From a virus: DNA of 24,020 nucleotides. The DNA is taken from IMG/VR virus record IMGVR_UViG_3300030339_000237, positions 1 through 24,020 of that record; one strand, 5' to 3'. A program made the position numbers and the translations under genes. The stretch's first letter is position 1, and every line of letters starts with the position of its first letter. The notes beneath the pieces were generated by a model. The model did no database searches, had not been told where the DNA came from, and was given only the letters and a program-made list of their open reading frames with translations. This document shows, piece by piece, positions 13,727 to 22,721 of this stretch.

Positions 13727-15037
13727 ATGCCTGATATTTTAACGATGATAACCGAAAAAGATCGGTTGGACTTTTCTCAGAATTATGGCGTAAGGCGCAA
13801 TTATGACGGCGATACTGAGTTTCCGGACATGAAAACGCAATACCTTGAAGCAGAGTATTACAGATTATCTGATTCGCTGCAGCTTCCTACAGCTGCCATG
13901 GTTCATGCGCTCAACTCTGAGGCAAGAACTGGTACCCGCCCAACTGCCGAAAAGGTCACAATTGAGAAACTCTTGATTAAAGAGAAAATAAACCAAGACG
14001 AGCGTGTAATGCTCCTGAGCAACAGGGGCGTTTCCGGCACAGAAGCATTACAAAGATACATATTTGACGATATGACTCGCTTGGCTGAAAGCGTAAAGAC
14101 TCGTACCGAAGTTGCAAAGCAGGAGCTTCTTTCCACAGGTAAAGTAACCGTGAAAGAAAACAATCTTGACCTTTCCATGGATTACGGTGTACCGGCTGAA
14201 AATTTCTATACTCTTGACTGGAACGATCCGGATCATGACATTCTGGGCGATATTCAGGGAATGGTGAATTATGCGCGATCAATTGGCAAGAACCCGGTTC
14301 GCGCCAAAACTTCCACTGCAACACTCATGAAGATGCAGAAGAACAACGGTATTCAAAAGGCAATTAACGGCGTTTATATGGTGGGTGCCTTGCTTACTCC
14401 GACTACAATTGGAAATCTCATGGCGCAGATGTTCGGATTCATCTTGAAGGTAAACGACAATGTTTATGCTTATCCGAACGCAGATGGCACAAAATCCTCC
14501 AAGCGGTATTTTGACCAGAATAAATTTGCTCTGTACACTGTGGGCATCAACGGCGCGGTAGGCACCGGCTTATGGGGCGAAACATCTGAGGAAAGAGAAT
14601 ACGGCCAATACAGCGCAAAGTCGGCACAACAGTTCATTACCATTACGCAGTGGGCAGAAAAAGACCCTCCGGCTGTCTGGACAAAAGCAAGCGGCCTGTT
14701 CATTCCGGTTCTGCCTGATCCTTACGGCTTGTTTATCGCCACAGTATCGCAGGATACGCTCGGAGCCTTGACGGTTACATCCGCTGCGGGTACAACGTCC
14801 GGAACCACTAAAGTTACTGTGTTGCCTGCTTTGACAAGCGGTAACAGCTACAAGTATAAGACCGGTTCGTCTCTGACTGTGCCGACATTCAATCAGTTGA
14901 TTTCTGGCGGTTATACGAACTGGGACGGTGCGGCTGATATTACCGCAACAACCGGAAACAGCGTTCTTATTGTTGAGGTTGATTCAACCGGCAAGGCTAA
15001 GAAGGCTGGACAGGCAACAGTTACAGCTAAAGTTTAA
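13727..15037 (+). CDS. Major capsid protein, lambda gpE family, with C-terminal extra domain (436 aa)
   Basis: The first 340 residues follow the gpE-type capsid family: ITEKDRLDFSQNYGVRR, LQLPTAAMVHALNSEA, KLLIKEKINQDERV, YIFDDMTRLAESVKTRTE, and an ending in KDPPAVWTKASGLFIPVLP. This family builds the icosahedral shell in HK97 fold. Residues about 345-436 add a Thr/Ser/Gly/Val-rich beta domain (ALTVTSAAGTTSGTTKVTV to ATVTAKV) typical of surface-displayed Ig-like or BIG-type add-ons. The start is two bases after the decoration gene stop, so translation is probably coupled. Copy number must be high, and the nearest upstream promoter is cassette 3. Confidence 0.92.
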   Translation: MPDILTMITEKDRLDFSQNYGVRRNYDGDTEFPDMKTQYLEAEYYRLSDSLQLPTAAMVHALNSEARTGTRPTAEKVTIEKLLIKEKINQDERVMLLSNRGVSGTEALQRYIFDDMTRLAESVKTRTEVAKQELLSTGKVTVKENNLDLSMDYGVPAENFYTLDWNDPDHDILGDIQGMVNYARSIGKNPVRAKTSTATLMKMQKNNGIQKAINGVYMVGALLTPTTIGNLMAQMFGFILKVNDNVYAYPNADGTKSSKRYFDQNKFALYTVGINGAVGTGLWGETSEEREYGQYSAKSAQQFITITQWAEKDPPAVWTKASGLFIPVLPDPYGLFIATVSQDTLGALTVTSAAGTTSGTTKVTVLPALTSGNSYKYKTGSSLTVPTFNQLISGGYTNWDGAADITATTGNSVLIVEVDSTGKAKKAGQATVTAKV

Positions 15038-15057
15038 TTTTGAGGAGCTGAAAGTAT

Positions 15058-15363
15058 ATGGCAGAGCAAATTGATACGCTGAAAGCATTAATAACCGGTA
15101 CGGATTTAGACCGGTACGCGACAAATGATACGGTGCTTGATTATGCTCTGTCCTATGCGGAAGGCGAAATTCTGAAACGCCGCAACGCGACCGAATTAGA
15201 AGCGCAATATCTTACAAATCAGATTCAAGGCGCAATCTATTATTTAAGTCGTATTGGCGCAGAGGGATATAAAAGCACCGCAGAAAACGGTGTGACCGTA
15301 AACTGGCAGGACGTTCCCGAATGGCTTCAATCGGTAGTTCAGAGACTGGGCGTGATTAAGTAA
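15058..15363 (+). CDS. Head-tail connector protein (101 aa)
   Basis: The protein is all-helical, with DTLKALITGTDLDRYATND at the start, then DYALSYAEGEILKRRNA and a tail EWLQSVVQRLG. These features and the position just after the capsid gene match the gp15/gp6-like adaptor family that docks to the portal. GAGGAGCTG precedes the ATG. The stop shares its last base with the next start (TAATG). Confidence 0.8.
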   Translation: MAEQIDTLKALITGTDLDRYATNDTVLDYALSYAEGEILKRRNATELEAQYLTNQIQGAIYYLSRIGAEGYKSTAENGVTVNWQDVPEWLQSVVQRLGVIK

Positions 15364-15692
15364 TGCTTGAACGCAACAAAAAGCCCCTGTATTACTGCGA
15401 ACGGTTTATCCAGGACGATGTGGAACAGTTCAAACCGCCTGTGAAACGGTATTTGAATTTCAAGTCGATCAGTGGTGAAGCAATGCTGACCACTGGCGGC
15501 GAAGTCAACAAGAAAGACCTTGTTGGGAAAATCTATGTCGGAGAGCCTCAGTATTTCGAGAATGACCGGTGCTATATTTATAAAACACCGCCCGAGACAT
15601 TTGACCCGCTATGTAGCGATGCGGATTACAGAGTTACAGCGGTTCTGCCGGTTAAAAATGTGGTTGAAGTCTTATTGGAAAGGACGGCGTGA
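15363..15692 (+). CDS. Head closure / stopper-like protein (109 aa)
   Basis: The protein is beta-rich, with YYCERFIQDDVEQFKPPVKRY, a central KKDLVGKIYVGEPQYFEND and a C-terminal RVTAVLPVKNVVEVLLER. Size, gene order and the VGEPQYFENDRCYIYK-type strand pattern are those of head-completion proteins in clostridial phages. These close the capsid after packaging and form the tail interface. Start overlaps the previous stop by one base. No strong motif, so the assignment relies mostly on synteny. Confidence 0.65.
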   Translation: MLERNKKPLYYCERFIQDDVEQFKPPVKRYLNFKSISGEAMLTTGGEVNKKDLVGKIYVGEPQYFENDRCYIYKTPPETFDPLCSDADYRVTAVLPVKNVVEVLLERTA

Positions 15693-15693
15693 T

Positions 15694-15927
15694 ATGAAAC
15701 CTTCGACTTTTGAACAATCCAATTTAACTATGGTCGCTGAAGATTGTCTGGATTTGCCTGTATATCACGATAATCTGCAATCAATAAGTTGTTGGAAACC
15801 GAACGAAGACGAACTTGCAGAGATCAACCGAACAGGGATTGTCTGGCTTTCTGTGATTGGCAGACATCCCCCGGTAATGTTAAGTGGGAACTCTCCGTTT
15901 GTGGGGAAACCAGATGCCCACCTATAA
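15694..15927 (+). CDS. Conserved small phage protein (77 aa)
   Basis: The ATG at 15694 (behind AAGGACGGCGTGAT) gives MKPSTFEQSN and then a central ISCWKPNEDELAEI followed by GIVWLSVIGRHPPVMLSG. This layout, KPSTFEQSN, then SCWKP, then VWL with a PPV turn, is a widespread uncharacterised phage protein found near head-tail genes. A longer in-frame start at 15520 lies inside the upstream gene and lacks a ribosome binding site. It overlaps the next gene's start at 15914 by 14 bases. Confidence 0.75.
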   Translation: MKPSTFEQSNLTMVAEDCLDLPVYHDNLQSISCWKPNEDELAEINRTGIVWLSVIGRHPPVMLSGNSPFVGKPDAHL

Positions 15928-16402
15928 AGCAGACCTCTCCGTTTCTTCCCTTGATGAACTTCTCCGAAGCGTGAATGACTACAAATCCAAACTGGAAGCT
16001 GCCCCCGCTAAGATTGTTTCCGAACTGGCCGTGATTGGACGGAACGAGATTCAGGCTAATATAAACGGCATTACCGACAAGGACGGAAACCGTCTTGCCA
16101 CAGCGGGCGAATTTACTTTCGGTGATACTGGATTTGCGTATATGGAGGGCGAACAGGGGCAATTTTTGGAATACGGCACAGGCGTTCAAGGTCAATCCTC
16201 ACCGCACCCACAGGCCAGTAAAGCAGGATGGAATTATAACAGCGGCAAAACAATTCACGCAAAGGGCAGATGGGCTTATTGGGATCCGGTACGACATCAA
16301 CATATATGGACAAACGGTATTCCAGCGCAAATGCCGGTATTGAGAGCGGCACTCACAATGCGCCGCAGACTACGTGAAGTTGCGAAAGGGGCGTTAAAAT
16401 GA
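15914..16402 (+). CDS. HK97 gp10-like tail completion protein (162 aa)
   Basis: The start ATG at 15914 follows GTGGGG; the GTG at 15884 gives a longer form but lies deep in the upstream gene. The protein has an N-terminal helical segment with LLRSVNDYKSKLE, a central NEIQANINGITDKDGNR, a Gly-rich middle ending FLEYGTGVQG, and a basic helix RAALTMRRRLREVA at the end. The EYGTG segment and basic tail are typical of the HK97-gp10 family, which completes the head-tail joint. It is coupled to the next gene by an ATGA overlap. Confidence 0.8.
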   Translation: MPTYKADLSVSSLDELLRSVNDYKSKLEAAPAKIVSELAVIGRNEIQANINGITDKDGNRLATAGEFTFGDTGFAYMEGEQGQFLEYGTGVQGQSSPHPQASKAGWNYNSGKTIHAKGRWAYWDPVRHQHIWTNGIPAQMPVLRAALTMRRRLREVAKGALK

Positions 16403-16821
16403 TTCAGATTGGAGCAGATTTAATAGCTACCTTATCCGCAGCTACATATACGGTGTCTGGCGTGACCGTCAAGGACTTTTACTCTGTATCCTCAATAGTT
16501 TGTCCTCAATTGACTTTGGATGAACTGCCGGGAAATGACGGGATATATTTGGACAATCAGCCCGTAATTGTCCACAATGTTTTTACCATGGAAGCTTATG
16601 CAAAAAACATGATGGTGTCTGGAAAGCCCGTGACAAAAAAAGCCGCTGCAATGCTTATGATTACAGAAGCGGACAAGGTTCTTAATGAGCAGTTCGGATT
16701 AACCATGCAAGGCGAAATCACAATCGCACCGTACACAGATTCAACGATTATCAGGGCGGTTGCTCGATATATCGCGTACATAGATACAAGAAACAATACG
16801 ATTTTAAGGGGGATTATTTAA
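16399..16821 (+). CDS. Tail terminator-like minor protein (140 aa)
   Basis: The protein is mixed alpha/beta. It has IGADLIATLSAATYTVSGVT at the start and a two-helix segment VTKKAAAMLMITEADKVL followed by a beta region with GEITIAPYTD. Gene order (between gp10-like and tail tube genes) and size fit the tail terminator that caps the tube before head joining. It has no diagnostic motif that I can name. ATGA overlap with the upstream gene indicates translational coupling. Confidence 0.6.
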   Translation: MIQIGADLIATLSAATYTVSGVTVKDFYSVSSIVCPQLTLDELPGNDGIYLDNQPVIVHNVFTMEAYAKNMMVSGKPVTKKAAAMLMITEADKVLNEQFGLTMQGEITIAPYTDSTIIRAVARYIAYIDTRNNTILRGII

Positions 16822-16822
16822 T

Positions 16823-17266
16823 ATGCCTGACATTATTAAAAGTTACAAGGTTTCCTATGCGCCTTATGCAGCAATAGCGCCGACTACTGGATTCCTTCCG
16901 CTGACAAACTGCATCAAGTCATTGCCTAACTTTTTCCCTGACCCGGACGATGTTGACACAAGCGTTGTGACGAACGAAGGTGCAACTTCAATGGCAGGAA
17001 TTGAAAAGGCCGCGGCCTTCGATTTTAAAGTTCTCGTGGACGCAGACTTCTTGACCGCGCATACTGCAATGGTTACGGACCAATCCGATTCTGCAAAAGG
17101 ATTTTTCTGGATGCAGATTGAACTAACCAACCGCAAACAGTCCATTACGTTCAAGGCGACAACCGTAAAATATTTGCCTACGCCTGAGGGAGAACTTGGC
17201 GCGTTGGATTCAATTACCTGGAAGGTATACAAACAAGCTGACGCTGTAATCGCGGCACTCAGCTAA
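16823..17266 (+). CDS. Major tail (tube) protein (147 aa)
   Basis: The protein is beta-rich, with DIIKSYKVSYAPYAAIAPTTG, then TNEGATSMAGIEKAAAFDFK and a C-terminal ITFKATTVKYLPTPEGE ending in WKVYKQADAV. The position directly before the G/GT chaperones, which bind tail tube subunits, is that of the tube protein. The start is two bases after the upstream stop. It is smaller than many siphophage tube proteins but in range for a single-domain tube fold. Confidence 0.75.
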   Translation: MPDIIKSYKVSYAPYAAIAPTTGFLPLTNCIKSLPNFFPDPDDVDTSVVTNEGATSMAGIEKAAAFDFKVLVDADFLTAHTAMVTDQSDSAKGFFWMQIELTNRKQSITFKATTVKYLPTPEGELGALDSITWKVYKQADAVIAALS

Positions 17267-17291
17267 TTAAAATAACAGGAGGAAATAAAAC

Positions 17292-17648
17292 ATGGCAGAA
17301 ATTTTTGAACCTACGATTTTTGATATTGACGTTGGCGGCAGAACTCACACCATTGAGTTTGACCGTGAAGCGCTGAAAGAAGCAGACGGATTGGGAATTT
17401 TCAATGACGGCAAAGGCATCCTGTCCGAGCGCCCAACCATTATTCTGTATGCCGGTCTGAAAATGCATAAGCCGGATATTACAATTAATCTTGCTAAGAA
17501 AATCTGGGAAACCATGATGGATGAGGGTTACTCAATAAAGGACTTCAACGATACAATCGGTGATGAATTTACGAGGTGCTTCAAACATTTTTTCCCGGAG
17601 AACGGCACGAAGAAGATCGTGTCGAGAAAGCTCAAACAGATCAAATAG
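17292..17648 (+). CDS. Tail assembly chaperone gpG-like (118 aa)
   Basis: GGAGGAAATAAAAC precedes the ATG. The protein is mostly helical, with FDIDVGGRTHTIEFDREALKE and a C-terminal FTRCFKHFFPEN. By position (tube gene, this gene, frameshift extension, tape measure) it is the lambda gpG equivalent, which coats the tape measure during tail assembly. Its 3' end contains the slippery heptamer TTTTTTC (17588-17594), and it ends in TAG when no shift occurs. Confidence 0.85.
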   Translation: MAEIFEPTIFDIDVGGRTHTIEFDREALKEADGLGIFNDGKGILSERPTIILYAGLKMHKPDITINLAKKIWETMMDEGYSIKDFNDTIGDEFTRCFKHFFPENGTKKIVSRKLKQIK

Positions 17649-17983
17649 TGTCCGGCTGGGACGAACAATGTGCGCAGGCGTTGAGTTGGGGAATGCCATA
17701 TGAATTATATTGGCGTGGGCCGCTCAACGCCCTTTTTATATATGCAGAAAAAGCCAGAATCGAACGAGAGCGTGAAAACTCGCTTGCATGGCTAAACGGT
17801 ATCTATATAAAGCGGGCCGTTGTGAGTGCATTCAACAAAGATGCACCATACCCTACGGAACCAATCAAAGCGCAGCCAAAAATTACTCCTGAGCAGGAAC
17901 GTAAAAATCAAAAAATATCTGAAATGATTAAGGAACATAACTTACTCATTAATGCACAATTGGAGGCGAATACTCATGGCTGA
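17292..17983 (+). CDS. Tail assembly chaperone gpGT fusion by -1 frameshift (230 aa)
   Basis: The first 101 codons are those of the gpG-like protein. A slip of -1 on T-TTT-TTC at 17588-17594 moves reading into a second open frame that has no usable start of its own and runs to 17983. The T part is helical, with VSGWDEQCAQALSWGMPYELYW, a segment typical of phage T-domain extensions, and a charged C-terminus. Lambda-like tail assembly needs both forms in a set ratio. The fusion's stop lies eight bases inside the tape measure gene. Confidence 0.8.
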
Positions 17984-20900
17984 GGCAACAATTGACAGAC
18001 TTCAAATTGAAATAAATGCAAAAGCAAGTAACAGCGTTGACGGTCTGGAAAAGCTTGCACAGAGTATTCAAAAACTAAAATCGTCTGTAGGAAGCGGTGT
18101 GGACAAATTGTCTGGCATCGCTTCTTCGCTAAGTAATTTGAATACCTCCATTACAAGCTTAAAAGGCAAGTCCGGCACGATAACGTCTCTTGTAAGCAGT
18201 CTGGACAAATTGAACAATGTTGATACGAGCAAAATCGGTGGTAAAATTGAATCTTTAAAAACTTCTTTGAATTCGCTCGGCTCTATGTCCAGCGAAATTA
18301 AAACACTCGTGAACAGTTTAGGCAATCTGGCTGGTTCTGATACTGGAAACGTAAGTCAGAACGCACTAAAAACGGAAGCAGCAATTGCGAAAGCGCAGGC
18401 CACAATTGATAAATCCGCATTGACTTCTGCAAAGTCACAGCAGGGTTTAGTTGAGATTGCTGCTAAAAACAATCAGATCGCCGAATCCGCGAAGTTTGCC
18501 GCAGAAGCTGAACAAAGTTTAAATGATGCGATCGCGCGGGCTACATCGAAATCTCCGGTTAGCACCGGAACGCTGCCGACCTCTGCAACACGAATCCCGT
18601 CGGCTACAGCAAGTGAAATCACAGGGTCCGGGAACCTTGGACTAACTGAATCAATGGAATCGTTTTCTTCCTCTGCAAAGAATGCCTCCAAGTCGGTTAA
18701 AGAAGTTAAGGATTCAACGGATTCCGCAAAGAAAAGCGTAAGTTCATTTGGAGAATCAGCAAATAATGCATTTAGATTGGCAAACCTATACGCTGCATAT
18801 TACATTTTGAAGCGGGTCGAAAGCGTCCTGAGCGGATTCATTACGAACATAACCAGTTACATCGAAAACATGAATTTGTTTGACGTAGCTATGGGCAGCG
18901 CGGCTCAGTCAGGGGAGAAGCTTGCCAACAGTTTGCAGAATGTGCTCGGAATCGATTCAGGCGAAGCAGAACGGTATATGGGACTGTTTCAGCAGATCGA
19001 TACATCATTCGGTGTTACGAATAAACAGGCTGTTACAATGTCAGAGAACCTTACACAACTTGGATATGATATTGCATCATTTTATAACATATCCACAGCC
19101 ACAAGCTTTGAAAAGTTGGAATCAGGCATCACAGGCCAAACTAAGGCGCTCCGGCAACTAGGAATCGACACTTCACAGGCGAGATTGCAACAGGAACTCT
19201 ACGACCTTGGAATCAAAGCAAAAGTTACAGATTTGAATCAGGCCGATAAAGCGGAATTGAGATACATTGCAATTATGAAGCAGACTGGGAACGCTCAGGG
19301 CGATATGGCTCGCACAATTCAGACTCCTGCCAATGCTCTCCGCGTACTTACGGCCCAGCTTGCTATAGCTGGCCGTGCAATTGGTTCAATTTTCATTCCT
19401 GCGTTGGAATCAATTCTGCCACCTGTTATAGCTGCAGTTGAAGTAATTGGAGATATGGCTTCTGAACTGGCTTCACTGGCTGGATTTGAAATGCCTAAGA
19501 TCGATTATTCATCACTCAAAGATGTTACATCCGAAGCGGATGATGCAGCTACAGCGACCTCCGCGATTGGCGACAATGCGGATAAATCTAAAAAACAGAT
19601 TCAAAATTTAATTGGTGGATTCGATGAATTGAACATTTTGGATACAAGTAGCACAGAAACATCGGCTGGAGCTGGTACGGACGGAACCGGAAGTGTGCTA
19701 GGCGGAATTGATTTACCGTCATATAATGCACTGAGCACCGCGGTGAGCGGTAATATTAAAAAGCTTAAGGCTGAAATAATGGATTTTCTCGATGCGTTGA
19801 AAACAGATCCGCTGAAAGTGTTTTCGGATGCGCTTTACGGTGTGAATGGAGCTTTCACGGATTTGTGGAAGTGGTTGACTAAATTGGATTATGCCGATAT
19901 TCTCACTGGAATCAGCGCAGCAATTATGACATATGGATTAACAAAAAATCCGCTTCTTGCACTGGCGGTTGGTGCCATTACTACGGCTTTATCAGTGCTA
20001 TTACCACAAGCGACAAAAATAGATCTGCTGGGCGGTTCCCTTGCAACTTTGGGGTTGGCACTGGTTATGAAAACTCTGACAGGAATGCCGTTTAATATGG
20101 CACTTGGAATTTCAGCACTGGCAACCTCTGGACTGGTTGAACTACTTGGCAAGGATAATGCAATTAAGCTTCTTGCTACGGCAGTCACGGCGCTCGGAGT
20201 AGGGCTACTGACATACAAAGCTACTGGAAATCTTCCGCTTGCCGTTGCGGTTGGAGCTGCATCTGCCGCCGTTGCTGGAATTTCGTTACATTTTTCTGAC
20301 ATGAAACTGGCATCGTCACTTTTGGCCGGAGTATCCGCTGCATTGTTAACATTTAAGTGGGGCGAATTTTCTGCTGGTTCAGCCGGATTAGTCGGGCTAG
20401 GCGTTGCTGTTGCATCTTTTGCAGAACTCAACAGCTTTGCTCCTGTGCTGAACGCTGGGTTGCTCGGACTGGCTGGAATGATTACAGGGGTTGGATTGGC
20501 AATAAAGCTTGGATTTGGAGTGGATGGTGCAATCGCTTTAGCTGTTGTCGGTGCCATAGTCGGAATCGGGACAGCTGTTTGGCAAGCATCCGAAGATGCT
20601 AAAAAGGCCGATCTTGAAAGTAGGTTCGGAAGTATTGCATTGTCGGCACAGGACGTTGAAGACGTTGCAAAAAGAATCACCACAACGCCGTGGACTGTGA
20701 AAATTGATGCGGCAATCGATGCAGCAGATAAAGTCAAAACATTTGAAACCACACTGAAAACAGAAATTGAAACGCTGAATAAGCTGGATTGGAAAGTCTC
20801 TGTGGGAATCAAACTGACGAAAGACGAACAGAGCACCTATAAATCTACGATTACAAGTTTCATTTCCGATGCGAAATCTTATGTTCAATCGCAGCAGTAT

Positions 20901-22685
20901 GCAGTCACGCTGGCAATCAATGCGATTCTTGAGCCGGGAACGGCAACATATGACAATCTCACAAAATTTACGAATAAGTATTACAGCGACACACAGGCAG
21001 AGCTTGACAAACTGGGCACCCAATTGTCTAACGAAGTAAATAAAGCTTTCGCAGACAACGTTCTGACTGAGGGCGAAATGATTAATATTCAGAAGATTCA
21101 AGCAAAAATGTCTGAATTACTTCAAAAAATCGCAGATCAAAAATATAAAGCAACATTGACTTCGCTCGAAATGGATACCAAAGGGGCAGAAATCACAGCA
21201 GATAGTTTTAAAGCACTCCAAGCAAAAATACAAAGTGGAATTGATGAAGAATTAAAGTCAGCTGGAACATCAAAAATCACGCTTATTACTCAGGCACAGA
21301 CAAAGCTTGAGGTTGACAGTAAAACAAATGCAACTCAGGCAAAAATAGCTTACGATCAAACCGTGTCAGACATTCAGTACGCTTATAATAAGGAAAAAGC
21401 TACTCTAGAAATTTCTGGATTGAATGTTAGTTTAAACACACTAAATGCTAAATTCAAGACAGAGGTTGCTGGCGCATCAACAATTTGGTCAACAAACTTA
21501 ACAGATGCATTCAACAACGCTATAAAAAATACAAGTCCAGACCCAAACTCAGTTAAGTCAACCGTAACGAGCTTAGAATTACTCTATAACAACGAACTCA
21601 GCAAAATGAATATTTCAGATTCCACAAAAAGCGCTTTGAAAGACCTGTTAAAACAGATAGAACCCACGGAAACAAGTCTTAAAGAAATCAGAGCTTCCGC
21701 ACTTGCGGCGGGGCAAAAAGTTCCAGAAGGTATAAACAGCGCATTAACCCAAATTGAAACACTAAAGGCGATATCTGGAGATGTTGATGCTATTGATTAC
21801 TTGATCGGGCAACATCTTTCGACGGATCCAAAATTTTTAGAAACCGTAAACAAAGCGCAACAGGGCGGCATTAAAATTAGCGACACATTTAGAGATGGAC
21901 TGCTTTCTGGCAAAGCTGCAACGGAAAAAAGTGCAAACGATTTGGGAGCAGGAACGGCCAATAGTGTTGTAAGTGGTGCAAATAACAAGGTGCCAGATCT
22001 AACAGAAGCGGGGAAAAACACAATTCAAGGACTTTGGGACGGAATGATCAGCAAGAAAAAAGAAATGGATCCGTGGATGGTGACGATGTCCGAAAACCCA
22101 TTGAAAGCTTTTAACGAAGCAAACGGAATACATTCACCATCAACAAAGTTTGAAGAAAGTGGTGAAAACATTGTTCAGGGCTTGTGGAATGGTATTTCCA
22201 CAGTGTGGGATAAATTTACGACATGGTGGGAGGGCCTTAAACTCAAAACCCCTCATTTGGAATTCACATGGGAAAGTTTAGACAACTACGATAATCTTGC
22301 TGCAAAGGCTGCTAAAAAGCTTGGGCTCTCAAGTGTCCCAACGGTTAGCGTTGATTGGTACGCTCAGGGCGGTATTTTTGATTCTCCTACTATGATTGGT
22401 GTGGGAGAAAAAGGGAAAGAAGCGGTTGTTCCACTTTCAGAAGATTCCGAATGGATTAAGAGTCTATCCACACAGATTAATAAGGATACTGAAAAATCGT
22501 CAAATTCAGGCAGTAGCAGCAATGCAAACGATATGACAAAAATTGCACTAATGGCTGAACAAAACAAATTATTGCAGGCACTTCTTGAAAAGGACACAAC
22601 AATTAAAGTCAACGAGAAAGTGTTGGCGAAAAGCGTAAATAAAACCAATTCAAATAGTGGTTACAATTTAGGATTACAATCATAA
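17976..22685 (+). CDS. Tape measure protein (1569 aa)
   Basis: The start ATG at 17976 follows GGAGG (17962-17966) at nine bases; a longer in-frame start at 17952 is upstream of that site. The N-terminal 260 residues are coiled-coil and Ser/Lys rich. Residues about 260-520 are the core tape-measure region, with AYYILKRVESVLSGF and IMKQTGNAQGDMARTIQTPAN. About 640-870 is a long Gly/Ala/Leu-rich hydrophobic block, probably inserted into the host membrane at injection. Helical repeats follow, and the C-terminus has YAQGGIFDSPTMIGVGEKG with EAVVPLS. At about 0.15 nm per residue the tail would be near 235 nm (rule-of-thumb estimate). Confidence 0.95.
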   Translation: MAEATIDRLQIEINAKASNSVDGLEKLAQSIQKLKSSVGSGVDKLSGIASSLSNLNTSITSLKGKSGTITSLVSSLDKLNNVDTSKIGGKIESLKTSLNSLGSMSSEIKTLVNSLGNLAGSDTGNVSQNALKTEAAIAKAQATIDKSALTSAKSQQGLVEIAAKNNQIAESAKFAAEAEQSLNDAIARATSKSPVSTGTLPTSATRIPSATASEITGSGNLGLTESMESFSSSAKNASKSVKEVKDSTDSAKKSVSSFGESANNAFRLANLYAAYYILKRVESVLSGFITNITSYIENMNLFDVAMGSAAQSGEKLANSLQNVLGIDSGEAERYMGLFQQIDTSFGVTNKQAVTMSENLTQLGYDIASFYNISTATSFEKLESGITGQTKALRQLGIDTSQARLQQELYDLGIKAKVTDLNQADKAELRYIAIMKQTGNAQGDMARTIQTPANALRVLTAQLAIAGRAIGSIFIPALESILPPVIAAVEVIGDMASELASLAGFEMPKIDYSSLKDVTSEADDAATATSAIGDNADKSKKQIQNLIGGFDELNILDTSSTETSAGAGTDGTGSVLGGIDLPSYNALSTAVSGNIKKLKAEIMDFLDALKTDPLKVFSDALYGVNGAFTDLWKWLTKLDYADILTGISAAIMTYGLTKNPLLALAVGAITTALSVLLPQATKIDLLGGSLATLGLALVMKTLTGMPFNMALGISALATSGLVELLGKDNAIKLLATAVTALGVGLLTYKATGNLPLAVAVGAASAAVAGISLHFSDMKLASSLLAGVSAALLTFKWGEFSAGSAGLVGLGVAVASFAELNSFAPVLNAGLLGLAGMITGVGLAIKLGFGVDGAIALAVVGAIVGIGTAVWQASEDAKKADLESRFGSIALSAQDVEDVAKRITTTPWTVKIDAAIDAADKVKTFETTLKTEIETLNKLDWKVSVGIKLTKDEQSTYKSTITSFISDAKSYVQSQQYAVTLAINAILEPGTATYDNLTKFTNKYYSDTQAELDKLGTQLSNEVNKAFADNVLTEGEMINIQKIQAKMSELLQKIADQKYKATLTSLEMDTKGAEITADSFKALQAKIQSGIDEELKSAGTSKITLITQAQTKLEVDSKTNATQAKIAYDQTVSDIQYAYNKEKATLEISGLNVSLNTLNAKFKTEVAGASTIWSTNLTDAFNNAIKNTSPDPNSVKSTVTSLELLYNNELSKMNISDSTKSALKDLLKQIEPTETSLKEIRASALAAGQKVPEGINSALTQIETLKAISGDVDAIDYLIGQHLSTDPKFLETVNKAQQGGIKISDTFRDGLLSGKAATEKSANDLGAGTANSVVSGANNKVPDLTEAGKNTIQGLWDGMISKKKEMDPWMVTMSENPLKAFNEANGIHSPSTKFEESGENIVQGLWNGISTVWDKFTTWWEGLKLKTPHLEFTWESLDNYDNLAAKAAKKLGLSSVPTVSVDWYAQGGIFDSPTMIGVGEKGKEAVVPLSEDSEWIKSLSTQINKDTEKSSNSGSSSNANDMTKIALMAEQNKLLQALLEKDTTIKVNEKVLAKSVNKTNSNSGYNLGLQS

Positions 22686-22690
22686 AAATA

Positions 22691-22721
22691 GCAGCCAGTG
22701 TAAAAACTGGCTGCTTGTTTT
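22691..22721. terminator. Bidirectional intrinsic terminator after the tape measure gene
   Basis: GCAGCCAGT (22691-22699) pairs perfectly with ACTGGCTGC (22706-22714) around GTAAAA, with TTGTTTTT after it on the plus strand and TATTTTTA after it on the minus strand. It ends the tape measure transcript and the convergent minus-strand gene. Confidence 0.9.

Noticed and set aside
15520-15693. Upstream extension of the 77-residue gene at 15694
   Set aside because: It lies within the head closure gene and has no ribosome binding site; the ATG at 15694 gives the family's usual N-terminus.
17576-17983. Stand-alone gene starting at GTG 17576
   Set aside because: No ribosome binding site is present, and its frame is explained as the -1 frameshift extension of the gene at 17292.
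19889-20836. Long minus-strand frame (315 codons) inside the tape measure gene
   Set aside because: Low-complexity Ser/Ala/Pro product antisense to the hydrophobic repeats of a convincing gene; a shadow frame.
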